Shown one piece after another: positions 36,020 to 43,979 of a stretch of DNA of 64,000 nt. A program made the position numbers and the translations under genes. The first letter of the stretch is position 1, and each line of letters starts with the position of its first letter. This stretch comes from Paraburkholderia nodosa DSM 21604 (GTDB lineage: Bacteria; Pseudomonadota; Gammaproteobacteria; Burkholderiales; Burkholderiaceae): the NCBI RefSeq assembly GCF_000519185.1, contig NZ_JAFA01000009.1:62503-126502 (forward strand). Direction: 5' to 3'. The notes beneath the pieces are model-generated. The model did no database searches, was not told where the DNA came from, and was given only the letters and a program-made list of their open reading frames with translations.

Positions 36020-36715
36020 ATGAACAGCTTCGATACCGTCATTCTGGGAGCCCTCACCCAAGTCGATCTGCCGCCACTGCTCAATCACGCGATCCGGGTG
36101 ATGGTGGGACTCTATACGTTCAAGGGATATTTCCTCATCCCGCTCATCTGGTGGATCTGGTTCCAGCCGAGCGAGCGGCGCGAGTGGCGGCGCGAGATGA
36201 TGATCGCCACGGTGGCCAGCGGCCTGATCGCGCTCGCAGTGGGACGCCTCCTCGCGCGTTTTCTGCCGTTCCGGCAACGGCCGCTCTTCAATCCCGATCT
36301 GCATCTGCATTTCGCTTCGTCGTCGCTTAGGGCGGCCGGGCTAACCGACTTCAGTTCGTTTCCGAGCGATCACGCCATGCTGTGGGTGGCGATTGCGATG
36401 GGGATCTTGCTGGTATGGCGTGTGGTCGGCGCGCTGGTGATGTTATATGTTGTGCTGATCATCTGCTTGCCGCGTGCGTATCTGGGCTATCACTACCCGA
36501 CTGATTTGATCGCGGGCGCCGCCATCGGCGTGGTGATTACCTGGCTGATGACGCGCGATGCAGTCAGGAAGCGGACCGCCGAGCCCGCTCTGCGCCTGAT
36601 GGTGCGCTTTCCCGGTGCGGCCGCCGCATTCACGTTTCTCGTGAGTTTCGAACTGGTCACGCAATTCGACGATCTGCTGAGGCTCGCCCACTCCGTGGTG
36701 CACGGAATGATCTGA
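36020..36715 (+). CDS. PAP2-family phosphatase (possible undecaprenyl-diphosphatase)
   Basis: Integral membrane phosphatase of 231 residues with about six TM helices. The three phosphatase signatures are present: RQRPLF (end of a K/R-x6-RP-type motif), SFPSDHA (PSGH equivalent) and RAYLGYHYPTD (R-x5-H-x3-D). It likely dephosphorylates undecaprenyl diphosphate or a related lipid at the periplasmic face. It converges on the pentonate operon across a shared terminator. Confidence 0.87.
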   Translation: MNSFDTVILGALTQVDLPPLLNHAIRVMVGLYTFKGYFLIPLIWWIWFQPSERREWRREMMIATVASGLIALAVGRLLARFLPFRQRPLFNPDLHLHFASSSLRAAGLTDFSSFPSDHAMLWVAIAMGILLVWRVVGALVMLYVVLIICLPRAYLGYHYPTDLIAGAAIGVVITWLMTRDAVRKRTAEPALRLMVRFPGAAAAFTFLVSFELVTQFDDLLRLAHSVVHGMI

Positions 36716-36722
36716 AAACCGG

Positions 36723-36753
36723 CGCGGGCGGCGTCTTCAGTACGCCGCCCGCG
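36723..36753. terminator. bidirectional terminator
   Basis: Perfect 12-bp stem CGCGGGCGGCGT / ACGCCGCCCGCG with a 7-base loop between two convergent genes. Read on the minus strand it runs into CGGTTTTC, so it terminates the pentonate operon best. Confidence 0.75.
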
Positions 36754-36758
36754 CGGCT

Positions 36759-38201
36759 TCACACTGCGCCCGGATTGACGTACGCCGTCTTGACCGTGGT
36801 GTAGAACTCGCGGGCATAGCTGCCTTGCTCGCGCGGGCCGTAGCTCGAACCCTTGCGGCCGCCGAACGGAACGTGATAATCCACGCCCGCCGTCGCGGTG
36901 TTCACCATGACCATGCCGGCCTGCACGTGGCGGCGGAAGTGGTTGGCATAACTGAGCGAAGTCGTGCAGATGCCGGCCGACAAACCGAACTCCGTATCGT
37001 TCGCCACGGCGAGCGCCTCATGATAGTCCTTCACCTTGATGACCGAGGCGACCGGGCCGAACACTTCTTCGCGGTTGATGCGCATTTGCGCAGTCGTGCC
37101 GGTGATCAGCGCGGGGGCAAGGAAATAGCCGCGCGTGGCGCCTTCTACGCGCTCGCCGCCGTACACCTCGCCGCCCTCTTCACGCGCAATCGCAATGTAG
37201 CGCTCGTCCTGCTGAAGCTGCTTGTCGTCCACCACCGGCCCGATATGCGTGCCGTCCGCCAGCGCGTCGCCCGTCTTCAGCGCTTTCATGCGGGTCTTCA
37301 TCGCTTCGATGAAACGGTCGTGAATGCCTTCGGTCACGATGAGGCGGCTCGACGCCGTGCAGCGCTGCCCCGTCGAGAAGAATGCGCCGTTGATGCAGGC
37401 TTCCACAGCGACGTCGAGATTGGCGTCGTCGAGCACGACCATGGGATTCTTGCCGCCCATCTCCAGCTGGAACTTCTTGCCCGTTGCAAAGCACTTCGCG
37501 CCGATCGCGCGGCCCGTCGCGACCGAGCCCGTGAAACTCAAGGCATCGACATCAGGCGAGCTGACGATCGCCTCGCCCACCACCGAGCCGCGGCCCATCA
37601 CGAGGTTGATGACGCCGGCCGGCGCGCCCGCTTCCGCAATGATCTTCACGAGTTCCCACGTGCTGGCCGGCACGAGATCGGCGGGCTTGATGACGACCGT
37701 GTTGCCATAGGCCAGCGCGGGCGCGATCTTCCAGGCGGGAATGGCGATCGGAAAGTTCCAGGGCGTAATGAGCCCGATCACCCCAATCGGCTCGCGCGTC
37801 ACCTCGACGGTCATGCCGGGCCGCACCGAAGGCACGATCTCGCCGCCAAGGCGCAGCGCCTCGCCGGCGAAGAACTTGAAGATCTGCGCGGCGCGGCCGA
37901 CCTCGCCGATGGCCTCGGGCAGCGTCTTGCCCTCTTCGCGCGCGAGCAGGCGGCCCAACTCGGCCTTGCGCGCGAGAATGACGCTGCCCACCTGGTCGAG
38001 CAAATCGAAGCGTTGCTGCGGCGTGGAAAGCGACCACTGCGCAAAGGCCTTGCGCGCGGCGGCGATGGCGTCGCGCGTCTGCGCGTCGTCTGCCTGCGCG
38101 AACTCGCCGATTGCGTCGTCGAGGTTGGAGGGATTGATGTTGGTGGATGCCGTGGCGCCGCGCACCCACTGGCCGCCGATGTAATTGTCGAACTGGTTCA
38201 T
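36759..38201 (-). CDS. 2,5-dioxovalerate (alpha-ketoglutarate semialdehyde) dehydrogenase
   Basis: NAD(P)-dependent aldehyde dehydrogenase of 480 residues converting ketoglutarate semialdehyde to 2-oxoglutarate, the last step of Weimberg-type pentose oxidation. Visible are the cofactor segment TPWNFPIAIPAWK, FTGSVATGR, general-base Glu247 (LEMGGKNP) and catalytic Cys281 (GQRCTAS). The C-terminal HVPFGGRKGSSYGPREQG matches known ketoglutarate semialdehyde dehydrogenases. It is the third gene of a dehydratase / FAH-type dehydratase / dehydrogenase operon, 23 bases after the preceding stop. Confidence 0.9.
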   Translation of the reverse strand: MNQFDNYIGGQWVRGATASTNINPSNLDDAIGEFAQADDAQTRDAIAAARKAFAQWSLSTPQQRFDLLDQVGSVILARKAELGRLLAREEGKTLPEAIGEVGRAAQIFKFFAGEALRLGGEIVPSVRPGMTVEVTREPIGVIGLITPWNFPIAIPAWKIAPALAYGNTVVIKPADLVPASTWELVKIIAEAGAPAGVINLVMGRGSVVGEAIVSSPDVDALSFTGSVATGRAIGAKCFATGKKFQLEMGGKNPMVVLDDANLDVAVEACINGAFFSTGQRCTASSRLIVTEGIHDRFIEAMKTRMKALKTGDALADGTHIGPVVDDKQLQQDERYIAIAREEGGEVYGGERVEGATRGYFLAPALITGTTAQMRINREEVFGPVASVIKVKDYHEALAVANDTEFGLSAGICTTSLSYANHFRRHVQAGMVMVNTATAGVDYHVPFGGRKGSSYGPREQGSYAREFYTTVKTAYVNPGAV

Positions 38202-38224
38202 GTCGCGTTTTCCGATTCAGTGGC

Positions 38225-39403
38225 TCACAGCAATCCGCGTGCAGCCAGATTGCGATAGAGCGCGCGCACGCCGAAGGTCCACGGCGCGAGTTCCGTGCTC
38301 AATTGCACGGTGTTGACCAGCGCGCCGAGTTCCGGCGCGGAAATGGTGACCTTGTCGCCCAGGTGATGCGTAAAGCCGCCGCCTTGCGTGTCGCGATCCT
38401 TGATCGGCGAGAACATGGTGCCGAGAAAGAGCATGAAGCCATCGGGATACTGGTGATGCGGGCCCCACGTCTGCGCCACGAGATCGGCCGGGTCGCGGCT
38501 GATTTCGCTCATATGGCTGATTCCCTCCAGTACGAAGTCATCGTCCGTGCCCTCCACGCGCAGCGCGACGCTCGTCTTGCGCACCGCGTCGAGGCTGAAC
38601 GACTCGTCGAACAGACGCACGAACGGGCCAATCGCGCACGAGGCGTTATTGTCCTTGCACTTGCCGAGCAGCAGCGCCGAGCGGCCTTCGATGTCGCGCA
38701 GGTTGACGTCGTTGCCGAGCGTCGCGCCGACGATCTCGCCGCGGCTGTTCACGGCCAGCACGATTTCCGGCTCGGGGTTGTTCCAGACCGAAGCGGCCAG
38801 CAAGCCGACAGCCGCGCCAAAGCCCACCGCCGACATCGGCTGCGACTTCGAAAACACTTCCGCGTCGGGCCCGATGCCCACTTCCATGTACTGGGACCAC
38901 GCGCCGCGCCGCTCGAGTTCCGCCTTGAGCTTCATCGCGTCTTCCGAGCCCGGCTTGATCTTCGAGAGATCGGTGCCGATCGTGGCCGCGATGGTTGCGC
39001 GCACCTCCTGCGCTTTCGCGGGATCGCCGCCCGCCTGCTCCTCGATCACGCGCTCGATCAGGCTCACCGCGAACGTCACGCCGCAGGCCTTGATGGCCTG
39101 AACGTCATTGGGCGCGAGCAGACGCAGCGCGGGCTCCGCGCTGCCGGGCAGATTCGCTTCGATCAGCTTCTCCACCGGGCCGAGCGTTTCGCCGCTCACC
39201 GTGCGTGCAAATTGCGCGAGGTCCTCGCGGTCGAACAGATCCGCGGTGGTCGGCGCGCTGGCCGTGATATCGAAGACTTCGCCGTTGCGCACGAGCACGA
39301 CAGCGGGGCCTTCATGCTCGCCAGCCTTGCGCCACACGCGGCCAACGAGCAGCGCCTGCCCGACATCGCCGGGAAGCCAGTTTGCGGGAGTGTTCGAGGT
39401 CAT
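38225..39403 (-). CDS. xylX: FAH-family 2-keto-3-deoxy-pentonate dehydratase (XylX-like)
   Basis: Fumarylacetoacetate-hydrolase-family protein of 392 residues. The family's metal-binding Glu residues are expected in VTFAVSLIERVIEEQ and in LKAELERRGAWSQYMEVGIGPDAEVFSKSQPM. In Caulobacter the homologous XylX dehydrates 2-keto-3-deoxy-xylonate to ketoglutarate semialdehyde, exactly the step missing between the two flanking enzymes here. The ATG before TSNTPANW was chosen for its position 26 bases after the upstream gene. Whether the substrate derives from xylose or arabinose is not decided by sequence. Confidence 0.82.
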   Translation of the reverse strand: MTSNTPANWLPGDVGQALLVGRVWRKAGEHEGPAVVLVRNGEVFDITASAPTTADLFDREDLAQFARTVSGETLGPVEKLIEANLPGSAEPALRLLAPNDVQAIKACGVTFAVSLIERVIEEQAGGDPAKAQEVRATIAATIGTDLSKIKPGSEDAMKLKAELERRGAWSQYMEVGIGPDAEVFSKSQPMSAVGFGAAVGLLAASVWNNPEPEIVLAVNSRGEIVGATLGNDVNLRDIEGRSALLLGKCKDNNASCAIGPFVRLFDESFSLDAVRKTSVALRVEGTDDDFVLEGISHMSEISRDPADLVAQTWGPHHQYPDGFMLFLGTMFSPIKDRDTQGGGFTHHLGDKVTISAPELGALVNTVQLSTELAPWTFGVRALYRNLAARGLL

Positions 39404-39429
39404 GGTGCGTCCAGTTTGGTGTCCGGTGT

Positions 39430-41223
39430 TTAGTGAGAGTGGCGCGGATTGCCGCGCTCGGCGATGACTTTCAGATAGAGCGTGGCAGGTTCCAGGCATC
39501 CGCCCGTGGACAGCTGCCCCACCGTCTTGCGGTAAAGCTCCTGCCAGGGCGTCTGGGCGGGCGGAACCTCGAAGTGCGCCGTTTCGCGCCGCCGCGCCAG
39601 TTCGGCTTCGTCGACCAGCACGTTCACGCTGCGCGCATTCAGGTCCACGCGAATGCGGTCGCCCGTTTGCAGCAGCGCGAGGCCGCCGCCCACCGCCGCC
39701 TCGGGCGACATGTTCAGGATCGACGGGCTCGCCGACGTACCGCTTTGGCGGCCGTCGCCCAGCGTGGGCAGCGACGTGATGCCCTGGCGCACCAGTTCCG
39801 CCGGCGGCGCCATGTTCACCACTTCGGCGCTGCCCGGGTAGCCCACCGTACCCGTGCCGCGAATCACGAGAATGCAGCGCTGGTCGATTTCGAGCGACGG
39901 ATCGTTGATCCGCGCGTGGTAGTCCTCGGGACCGTCGAACACGATCGCGCGCGCCTCGAAGGTATTTTCCGCGCCCGGCTCGCTCAGATAGGTTTGCCTG
40001 AAGGCGTCGCCGACCACCGACATCTTCATGATCGCGCTGTCGAAGAAGTTGCCCGAGAGCACCATGAACCCCGCGCCATGCTTGAGCGGGTCATCGGTTG
40101 TCCTGATGACTTCGCGATCGGGCTCGGGCGTACTATCGGCGATCGCGCCGATGGTGCGGCCCGATACCGTGAGGCATTCGCGGTGCACGAGGCCCGCGCG
40201 GTCGAGTTCGCGCAGCACGCCGGGCACGCCGCCCGCGCGGTGGAAGCTCTCGCCCAGATACTCGCCTGCCGGCATGCAGTTCACGATGAGCGGCACCTGT
40301 TCGCCGACGCGTTGCCAGTCTTCGAGGCTCAGCTCGATGCCCATGTGCCGCGCGATCGCAATGAGGTGCGGCGGGCAGTTGGTGGACGCACCCAGTGCGG
40401 AGGCCACGACGATGGCATTCTCGAACGCCTCTTTCGTCATGATGCGCGAAGGCCGCATGTCGTAGCGCACGAGGTCGACAATGCGCTTGCCCGTTGCGTA
40501 CGCCATCTGCCCGCGCTCGCGGTAAGCGGCCGGAATGCTGGCGCAGCCGGGCAGCGACATGCCCAGCGCTTCGGCGAGGCTGTTCATCGACAGCGCCGTG
40601 CCCATCGTGTTGCAGTGGCCGATGGAGGGCGACGAAGCCGTGGTGAGCTCCATGAAACCCTCGTAGTCGATCTCGCCGGCCGCCAGCAGATTGCGCGCAT
40701 GCCAGATGACCGTGCCCGAGCCGACACGCTGGCCGTTATGCCAGCCGTCGAGCATCGGGCCGCCCGACAGCACGATGGCGGGCATATCGACCGTTGCCGC
40801 GGCCATCAGGCAAGCGGGCGTGGTCTTGTCGCAGCCCGTGGTCAGCACGACGCCATCGAGCGGGAAACCGTGAAGAATTTCGACCAGACCCAGATAGGCC
40901 AGATTGCGGTCGAGTGCCGCCGTGGGCCGGCGGCTCTGCTCGGCCAGCGGATGCACCGGAAATTCCATCGGGATGCCGCCCGCGTCGCGAATGCCCGCCT
41001 TGGTGCGCGCCGCCAGCTCGATATGGTGACGGTTGCAGGGGGCGAGATCGCTCCCCGTTTGCGCAATGCCGATGATGGGGCGGCCCGATTGCAGTTCTTC
41101 CCGGGTCAGACCGTAGTTCATGAAGCGCTCGACGTAGAGCGCGGTCATGTCCGCATGGGCCGGGTCGTCGAACCATTCCTGGCTGCGCAGGCGCCGTGCG
41201 TTGGGCTGGGTCATATCACTCAC
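39430..41223 (-). CDS. xylD: IlvD/Edd-family sugar-acid dehydratase (xylonate or arabinonate dehydratase)
   Basis: Iron-sulfur dehydratase of 597 residues. Cluster-ligand cysteines are visible in TTGCDKTTPAC and SIGHCNTMGTA; the Mg/substrate region includes GSGTVIWHARN and LSGNFFDSAIMK. N-terminal RRLRSQEWFDDP and MNYGLTREEL are typical of pentonate dehydratases rather than IlvD. Start taken as the GTG that follows AAGGA by 8 bases; an ATG three codons later is possible. First gene of the operon, divergent from the MFS importer. A sugar dehydrogenase and lactonase are not nearby, so the operon may use sugar acids taken up directly. Confidence 0.88.
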   Translation of the reverse strand: MSDMTQPNARRLRSQEWFDDPAHADMTALYVERFMNYGLTREELQSGRPIIGIAQTGSDLAPCNRHHIELAARTKAGIRDAGGIPMEFPVHPLAEQSRRPTAALDRNLAYLGLVEILHGFPLDGVVLTTGCDKTTPACLMAAATVDMPAIVLSGGPMLDGWHNGQRVGSGTVIWHARNLLAAGEIDYEGFMELTTASSPSIGHCNTMGTALSMNSLAEALGMSLPGCASIPAAYRERGQMAYATGKRIVDLVRYDMRPSRIMTKEAFENAIVVASALGASTNCPPHLIAIARHMGIELSLEDWQRVGEQVPLIVNCMPAGEYLGESFHRAGGVPGVLRELDRAGLVHRECLTVSGRTIGAIADSTPEPDREVIRTTDDPLKHGAGFMVLSGNFFDSAIMKMSVVGDAFRQTYLSEPGAENTFEARAIVFDGPEDYHARINDPSLEIDQRCILVIRGTGTVGYPGSAEVVNMAPPAELVRQGITSLPTLGDGRQSGTSASPSILNMSPEAAVGGGLALLQTGDRIRVDLNARSVNVLVDEAELARRRETAHFEVPPAQTPWQELYRKTVGQLSTGGCLEPATLYLKVIAERGNPRHSH

Positions 41224-41270
41224 TTGCTGGTTCCTTGTCTCGACGATGTGGCGGGCAGGTCCACGCCATT

Positions 41271-41284
41271 TGTTATCGGTAACA
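41271..41284. promoter_or_regulatory. 14-bp operator upstream of the dehydratase operon
   Basis: TGTTATCGGTAACA lies about 48 bases before the dehydratase start. Its reverse complement is identical to the 14-mer at 41408. It resembles the TGTTACCGGTAACA-type site of LacI-family gluconate regulators such as E. coli GntR (known family pattern; assignment here is inference). Confidence 0.65.
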
Positions 41285-41407
41285 TTTCTCGATATTAGCA
41301 CTTTGCGCTCGCCCTGTGCACCAGGTGAGACCACGCGTTTTCCCGACCTCGGCGCCGGCCTCCGACTTGCCGTGACGCCTCGTCTCATGCTAATTTAGCG
41401 CCCGCTG

Positions 41408-41421
41408 TGTTACCGATAACA
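41408..41421. promoter_or_regulatory. 14-bp operator upstream of the MFS importer gene
   Basis: TGTTACCGATAACA, the exact reverse complement of the site at 41271-41284, with centres 137 bp apart. A possible -35/-10 pair (TTGCCG at 41367, GCTAAT at 41389, 16-base spacer) would place it over the transcription start, as for a repressor. Confidence 0.65.
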
Positions 41422-41539
41422 AAACAGCGCGCTGTTCACAGCCAGCGCAGAGATCCAGCAAACACACCACGAAGTTCGTGGAAATAGCCTCCCCATCAGC
41501 GGGACCGATCAAAGGCACATGTGAATGGAGACACATCCC

Positions 41540-42892
41540 ATGCCAACCCTGACCCAGATTGCGGATTCGCCGGCCGCCGTCAACGAAGCCGAAGAACGGC
41601 TGTACCGCAAGGTATTGAAACGCATCTTGCCGCTTCTGCTTCTGTGCTACGTCGTCGCCTACCTCGACCGCGTGAACGTCGGCTTTGCCAAGCTGCAGAT
41701 GCTCGATTCGCTCGGCCTGAGCGACAGCATCTACGCCGTGGGCGCAAGCATTTTCTTCTGGGGATACTTCCTCTTCGAGATGCCGAGCAACCTGCTCCTG
41801 CATCGCTATGGCGCGCGTTTCTGGATCGCGCGCATCATGGTGACGTGGGGCATCGTGTCTTCGTCGCTCGCATTTATCGCGCCGCTCGCGAGTTTCTTCC
41901 ACGTGCAGACCTCGACGATGTTCTACATCCTGCGGTTTCTGCTCGGCGTCTGCGAAGCGGGCTTTTTCCCCGGCATCATTCTTTACCTGAACTACTGGTT
42001 TCCGGCGCGTCGCCAGAGTGTCGCGATGTCGGGGTTCCTGATCGCCATTCCGGTGAGCCTCACGCTCGGCGGGATTATCTCGGGGTGGCTCATGGAAAAC
42101 ACGCATGGCCTGTTCGGCCTGGGCGGCTGGCAGTGGATGCTGTTGCTCGAAGGTATTCCTTCGATTCTCGTCGCCTTCGTGGTGCTGTTGCGCATGGGCG
42201 ACGGCATTCAGTCGGCGAAATGGCTGAGCGCCGCCGAGAAAGCCGTGCTTCAGAAGAATCTCGAACAGGAAAGCGCGAAGAAAACGCATAGCGCCGCGGC
42301 GGCGCTGAAAAGCCCGCGCGTCTGGCTGCTGACGTTCATCCTGCTGACCTTCAATACCGGCTTCTATGGTTTGGCGTTCTGGCTGCCGTCCATCATCAAG
42401 GCTTCCGGCGTGAAGAGCACGTTCAATATCGGCTTGCTGACCGCCATTCCCTATCTCAGCGCCGTGGTCGCCATGATCTGGAATGCGTCACACTCGCGCA
42501 AGACGGGCGAGCGCCGGCTGCATGCGGCCATTCCGGCCTGTATCGGCGGCGTCGGCCTGATTCTGAGCGCACTCTTCGCGCACAACGTGCCGCTCTCGAT
42601 CGTATTCCTGACTATCTCCACCTGCGCGATTCTCGGGCTCATGCCGATTTACTGGACGTTCCCGGGGCAGATTCTTTCCGGTACGGCCGCGGCGGCGGGG
42701 ATTGCGCTCATCAACTCGGTCGGCAACCTGTCCGGCTTCACGGGCTCCATGATCACCAGCGTGGCGAAGGACCTGACCGGCGACATCAACAACGGCACCT
42801 ATGCGCTGGGCGCGTGTCTGCTGGTGAGCTGCGTTCTGATTCTGTCGATTCCGAAAAGCATGCTGAACCGGGACCTGGTGGAAGAGAACTGA
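41540..42892 (+). CDS. ACS-family MFS transporter, likely sugar-acid importer
   Basis: Twelve-TM major-facilitator protein of about 450 residues. YLDRVNVGFAKLQM in TM1, FFWGYFLFEMPSNLLLHRYGAR and the R-x-LLGVCEAGFFPG segment are hallmarks of the anion:cation symporter group that imports tartrate, galactonate, glucarate and similar acids. Divergent from the pentonate operon and sharing its operator, so a pentonate or aldarate is a likely substrate. The start at 41540 has GGAGA at correct distance; an ATG five codons upstream is possible. Confidence 0.88.
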   Translation: MPTLTQIADSPAAVNEAEERLYRKVLKRILPLLLLCYVVAYLDRVNVGFAKLQMLDSLGLSDSIYAVGASIFFWGYFLFEMPSNLLLHRYGARFWIARIMVTWGIVSSSLAFIAPLASFFHVQTSTMFYILRFLLGVCEAGFFPGIILYLNYWFPARRQSVAMSGFLIAIPVSLTLGGIISGWLMENTHGLFGLGGWQWMLLLEGIPSILVAFVVLLRMGDGIQSAKWLSAAEKAVLQKNLEQESAKKTHSAAAALKSPRVWLLTFILLTFNTGFYGLAFWLPSIIKASGVKSTFNIGLLTAIPYLSAVVAMIWNASHSRKTGERRLHAAIPACIGGVGLILSALFAHNVPLSIVFLTISTCAILGLMPIYWTFPGQILSGTAAAAGIALINSVGNLSGFTGSMITSVAKDLTGDINNGTYALGACLLVSCVLILSIPKSMLNRDLVEEN

Positions 42893-42975
42893 GCGCTATG
42901 CGAATCGGCTAAATCGTCCGTTGCGAAGGCCACCTTCTGGGTGAGCCTTCCTTACACGATCCCGTTTTGAAAATT

Positions 42976-43005
42976 GCGTCGGCCTTGCGCCGGCGCTTTT
43001 TTTTT
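42976..43005 (+). terminator. rho-independent terminator after the MFS gene
   Basis: Stem GCGTCGGC / GCCGGCGC (two G-T pairs) with a 5-base loop and a run of nine T. The rest of the 300-base gap up to 43189 shows no ORF. Confidence 0.85.
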
Positions 43006-43188
43006 GGCCTTCGCAGTCCAGCGAGCACAGGCACTCGTCCTGCCTGAAGCCCCCAGCGCCCGCACAAAAACGTGCAAAAAAAACAATTGGAATTGTCTCA
43101 AGAATTGCAGCACGCTGCCGATAAGACGTGAACACTGTTTTCCGCCCGACGCACTGCCATCGGGCCACTATCGAGCAACGGAGACGCT

Positions 43189-43971
43189 GTGATTCGAACC
43201 TGCCTTGGGGGCCTGCTGGTGGCGCTCGGTTGCATTGGCACCGCGGTTGCCGCGGGCCCCGACTGCTCGCGCTCATTTACGCTCGCCTTACACGATCATG
43301 GGCTGCTCTACTCCGTCGACACGGACACGGGCATCGACAAGGACTTCGCCGACGCCCTGGCGCGGCGCAGCGGCTGCCAGATCCGCGTGAGCCTGATGTC
43401 GCGCGCGCGCATCTGGAAACTGATCGAATCGGGCGCGCTCGATTTCAGTCTTTCGGGCATTGCCAACGAAGAGCGCAATCAATACGCGGACTTTGCCTGG
43501 TACTTCAGCAACAAGTACTATCTGCTGGTTCGCAAGGATTCGGGCATCCATCAGCTGGCCGATTTCGAGCACAACGACAAGTTTCAGCTCGGCGTGATTC
43601 GCAGCTTCCGCTATAGCGAGGCGGCCAACCGGCTGGTCGATTCGCTCTCCGCCGAAAACCGCGTGAGTCAGGCCGGGGGCCTCGAACCGCTTTACCAGGC
43701 GCTGATCCTTGGCCGCATTCAGGGAATGATCATCGAGCCGTTCGATTATCCCGCCATCGATGAAGCGAAGATTCGGAGCGTGACCAATATCGTGGAGTTC
43801 GACGATCCACCCATTCCGCATGGTCTCATCATGTCGAAGAAGGCGCTCTCGCCCGAGGAGCGGGACAAGTGGCGCGCCCTCGTCAACGAAATGATCGCCG
43901 ACGGCACGGTGCGGCGCATCTTCACGAAGTATTTCAAGCCTGACCTCGCCGACTCGATGGTCCCCTTCTAG
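43189..43971 (+). CDS. periplasmic substrate-binding protein (SBP family 3), signalling partner candidate
   Basis: Binding protein of 260 residues starting with GTG after GGAG. Signal peptide about 1-22 (TAVAA). The mature part follows the bacterial SBP-3 pattern: FTLALHDHGLLYSVDTDTGIDKDFADALARRSGCQ, ALDFSLSGIANEERNQYADF, and an ending ADGTVRRIFTKYF. No transporter genes follow. Instead it is 8 bases in front of a membrane GGDEF-EAL protein, so it more likely delivers a ligand signal to that protein, as known for some PAS/Cache receptors, than to an ABC importer (inference). Confidence 0.85.
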   Translation: MIRTCLGGLLVALGCIGTAVAAGPDCSRSFTLALHDHGLLYSVDTDTGIDKDFADALARRSGCQIRVSLMSRARIWKLIESGALDFSLSGIANEERNQYADFAWYFSNKYYLLVRKDSGIHQLADFEHNDKFQLGVIRSFRYSEAANRLVDSLSAENRVSQAGGLEPLYQALILGRIQGMIIEPFDYPAIDEAKIRSVTNIVEFDDPPIPHGLIMSKKALSPEERDKWRALVNEMIADGTVRRIFTKYFKPDLADSMVPF

Positions 43972-43979
43972 ACGCCGCC

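Noticed and set aside
41214..41395. N-terminal extension of the sugar-acid dehydratase by about 60 codons
   Set aside because: The frame is open, but the extension covers the operator region and has no ribosome site; family members start near the chosen codon.
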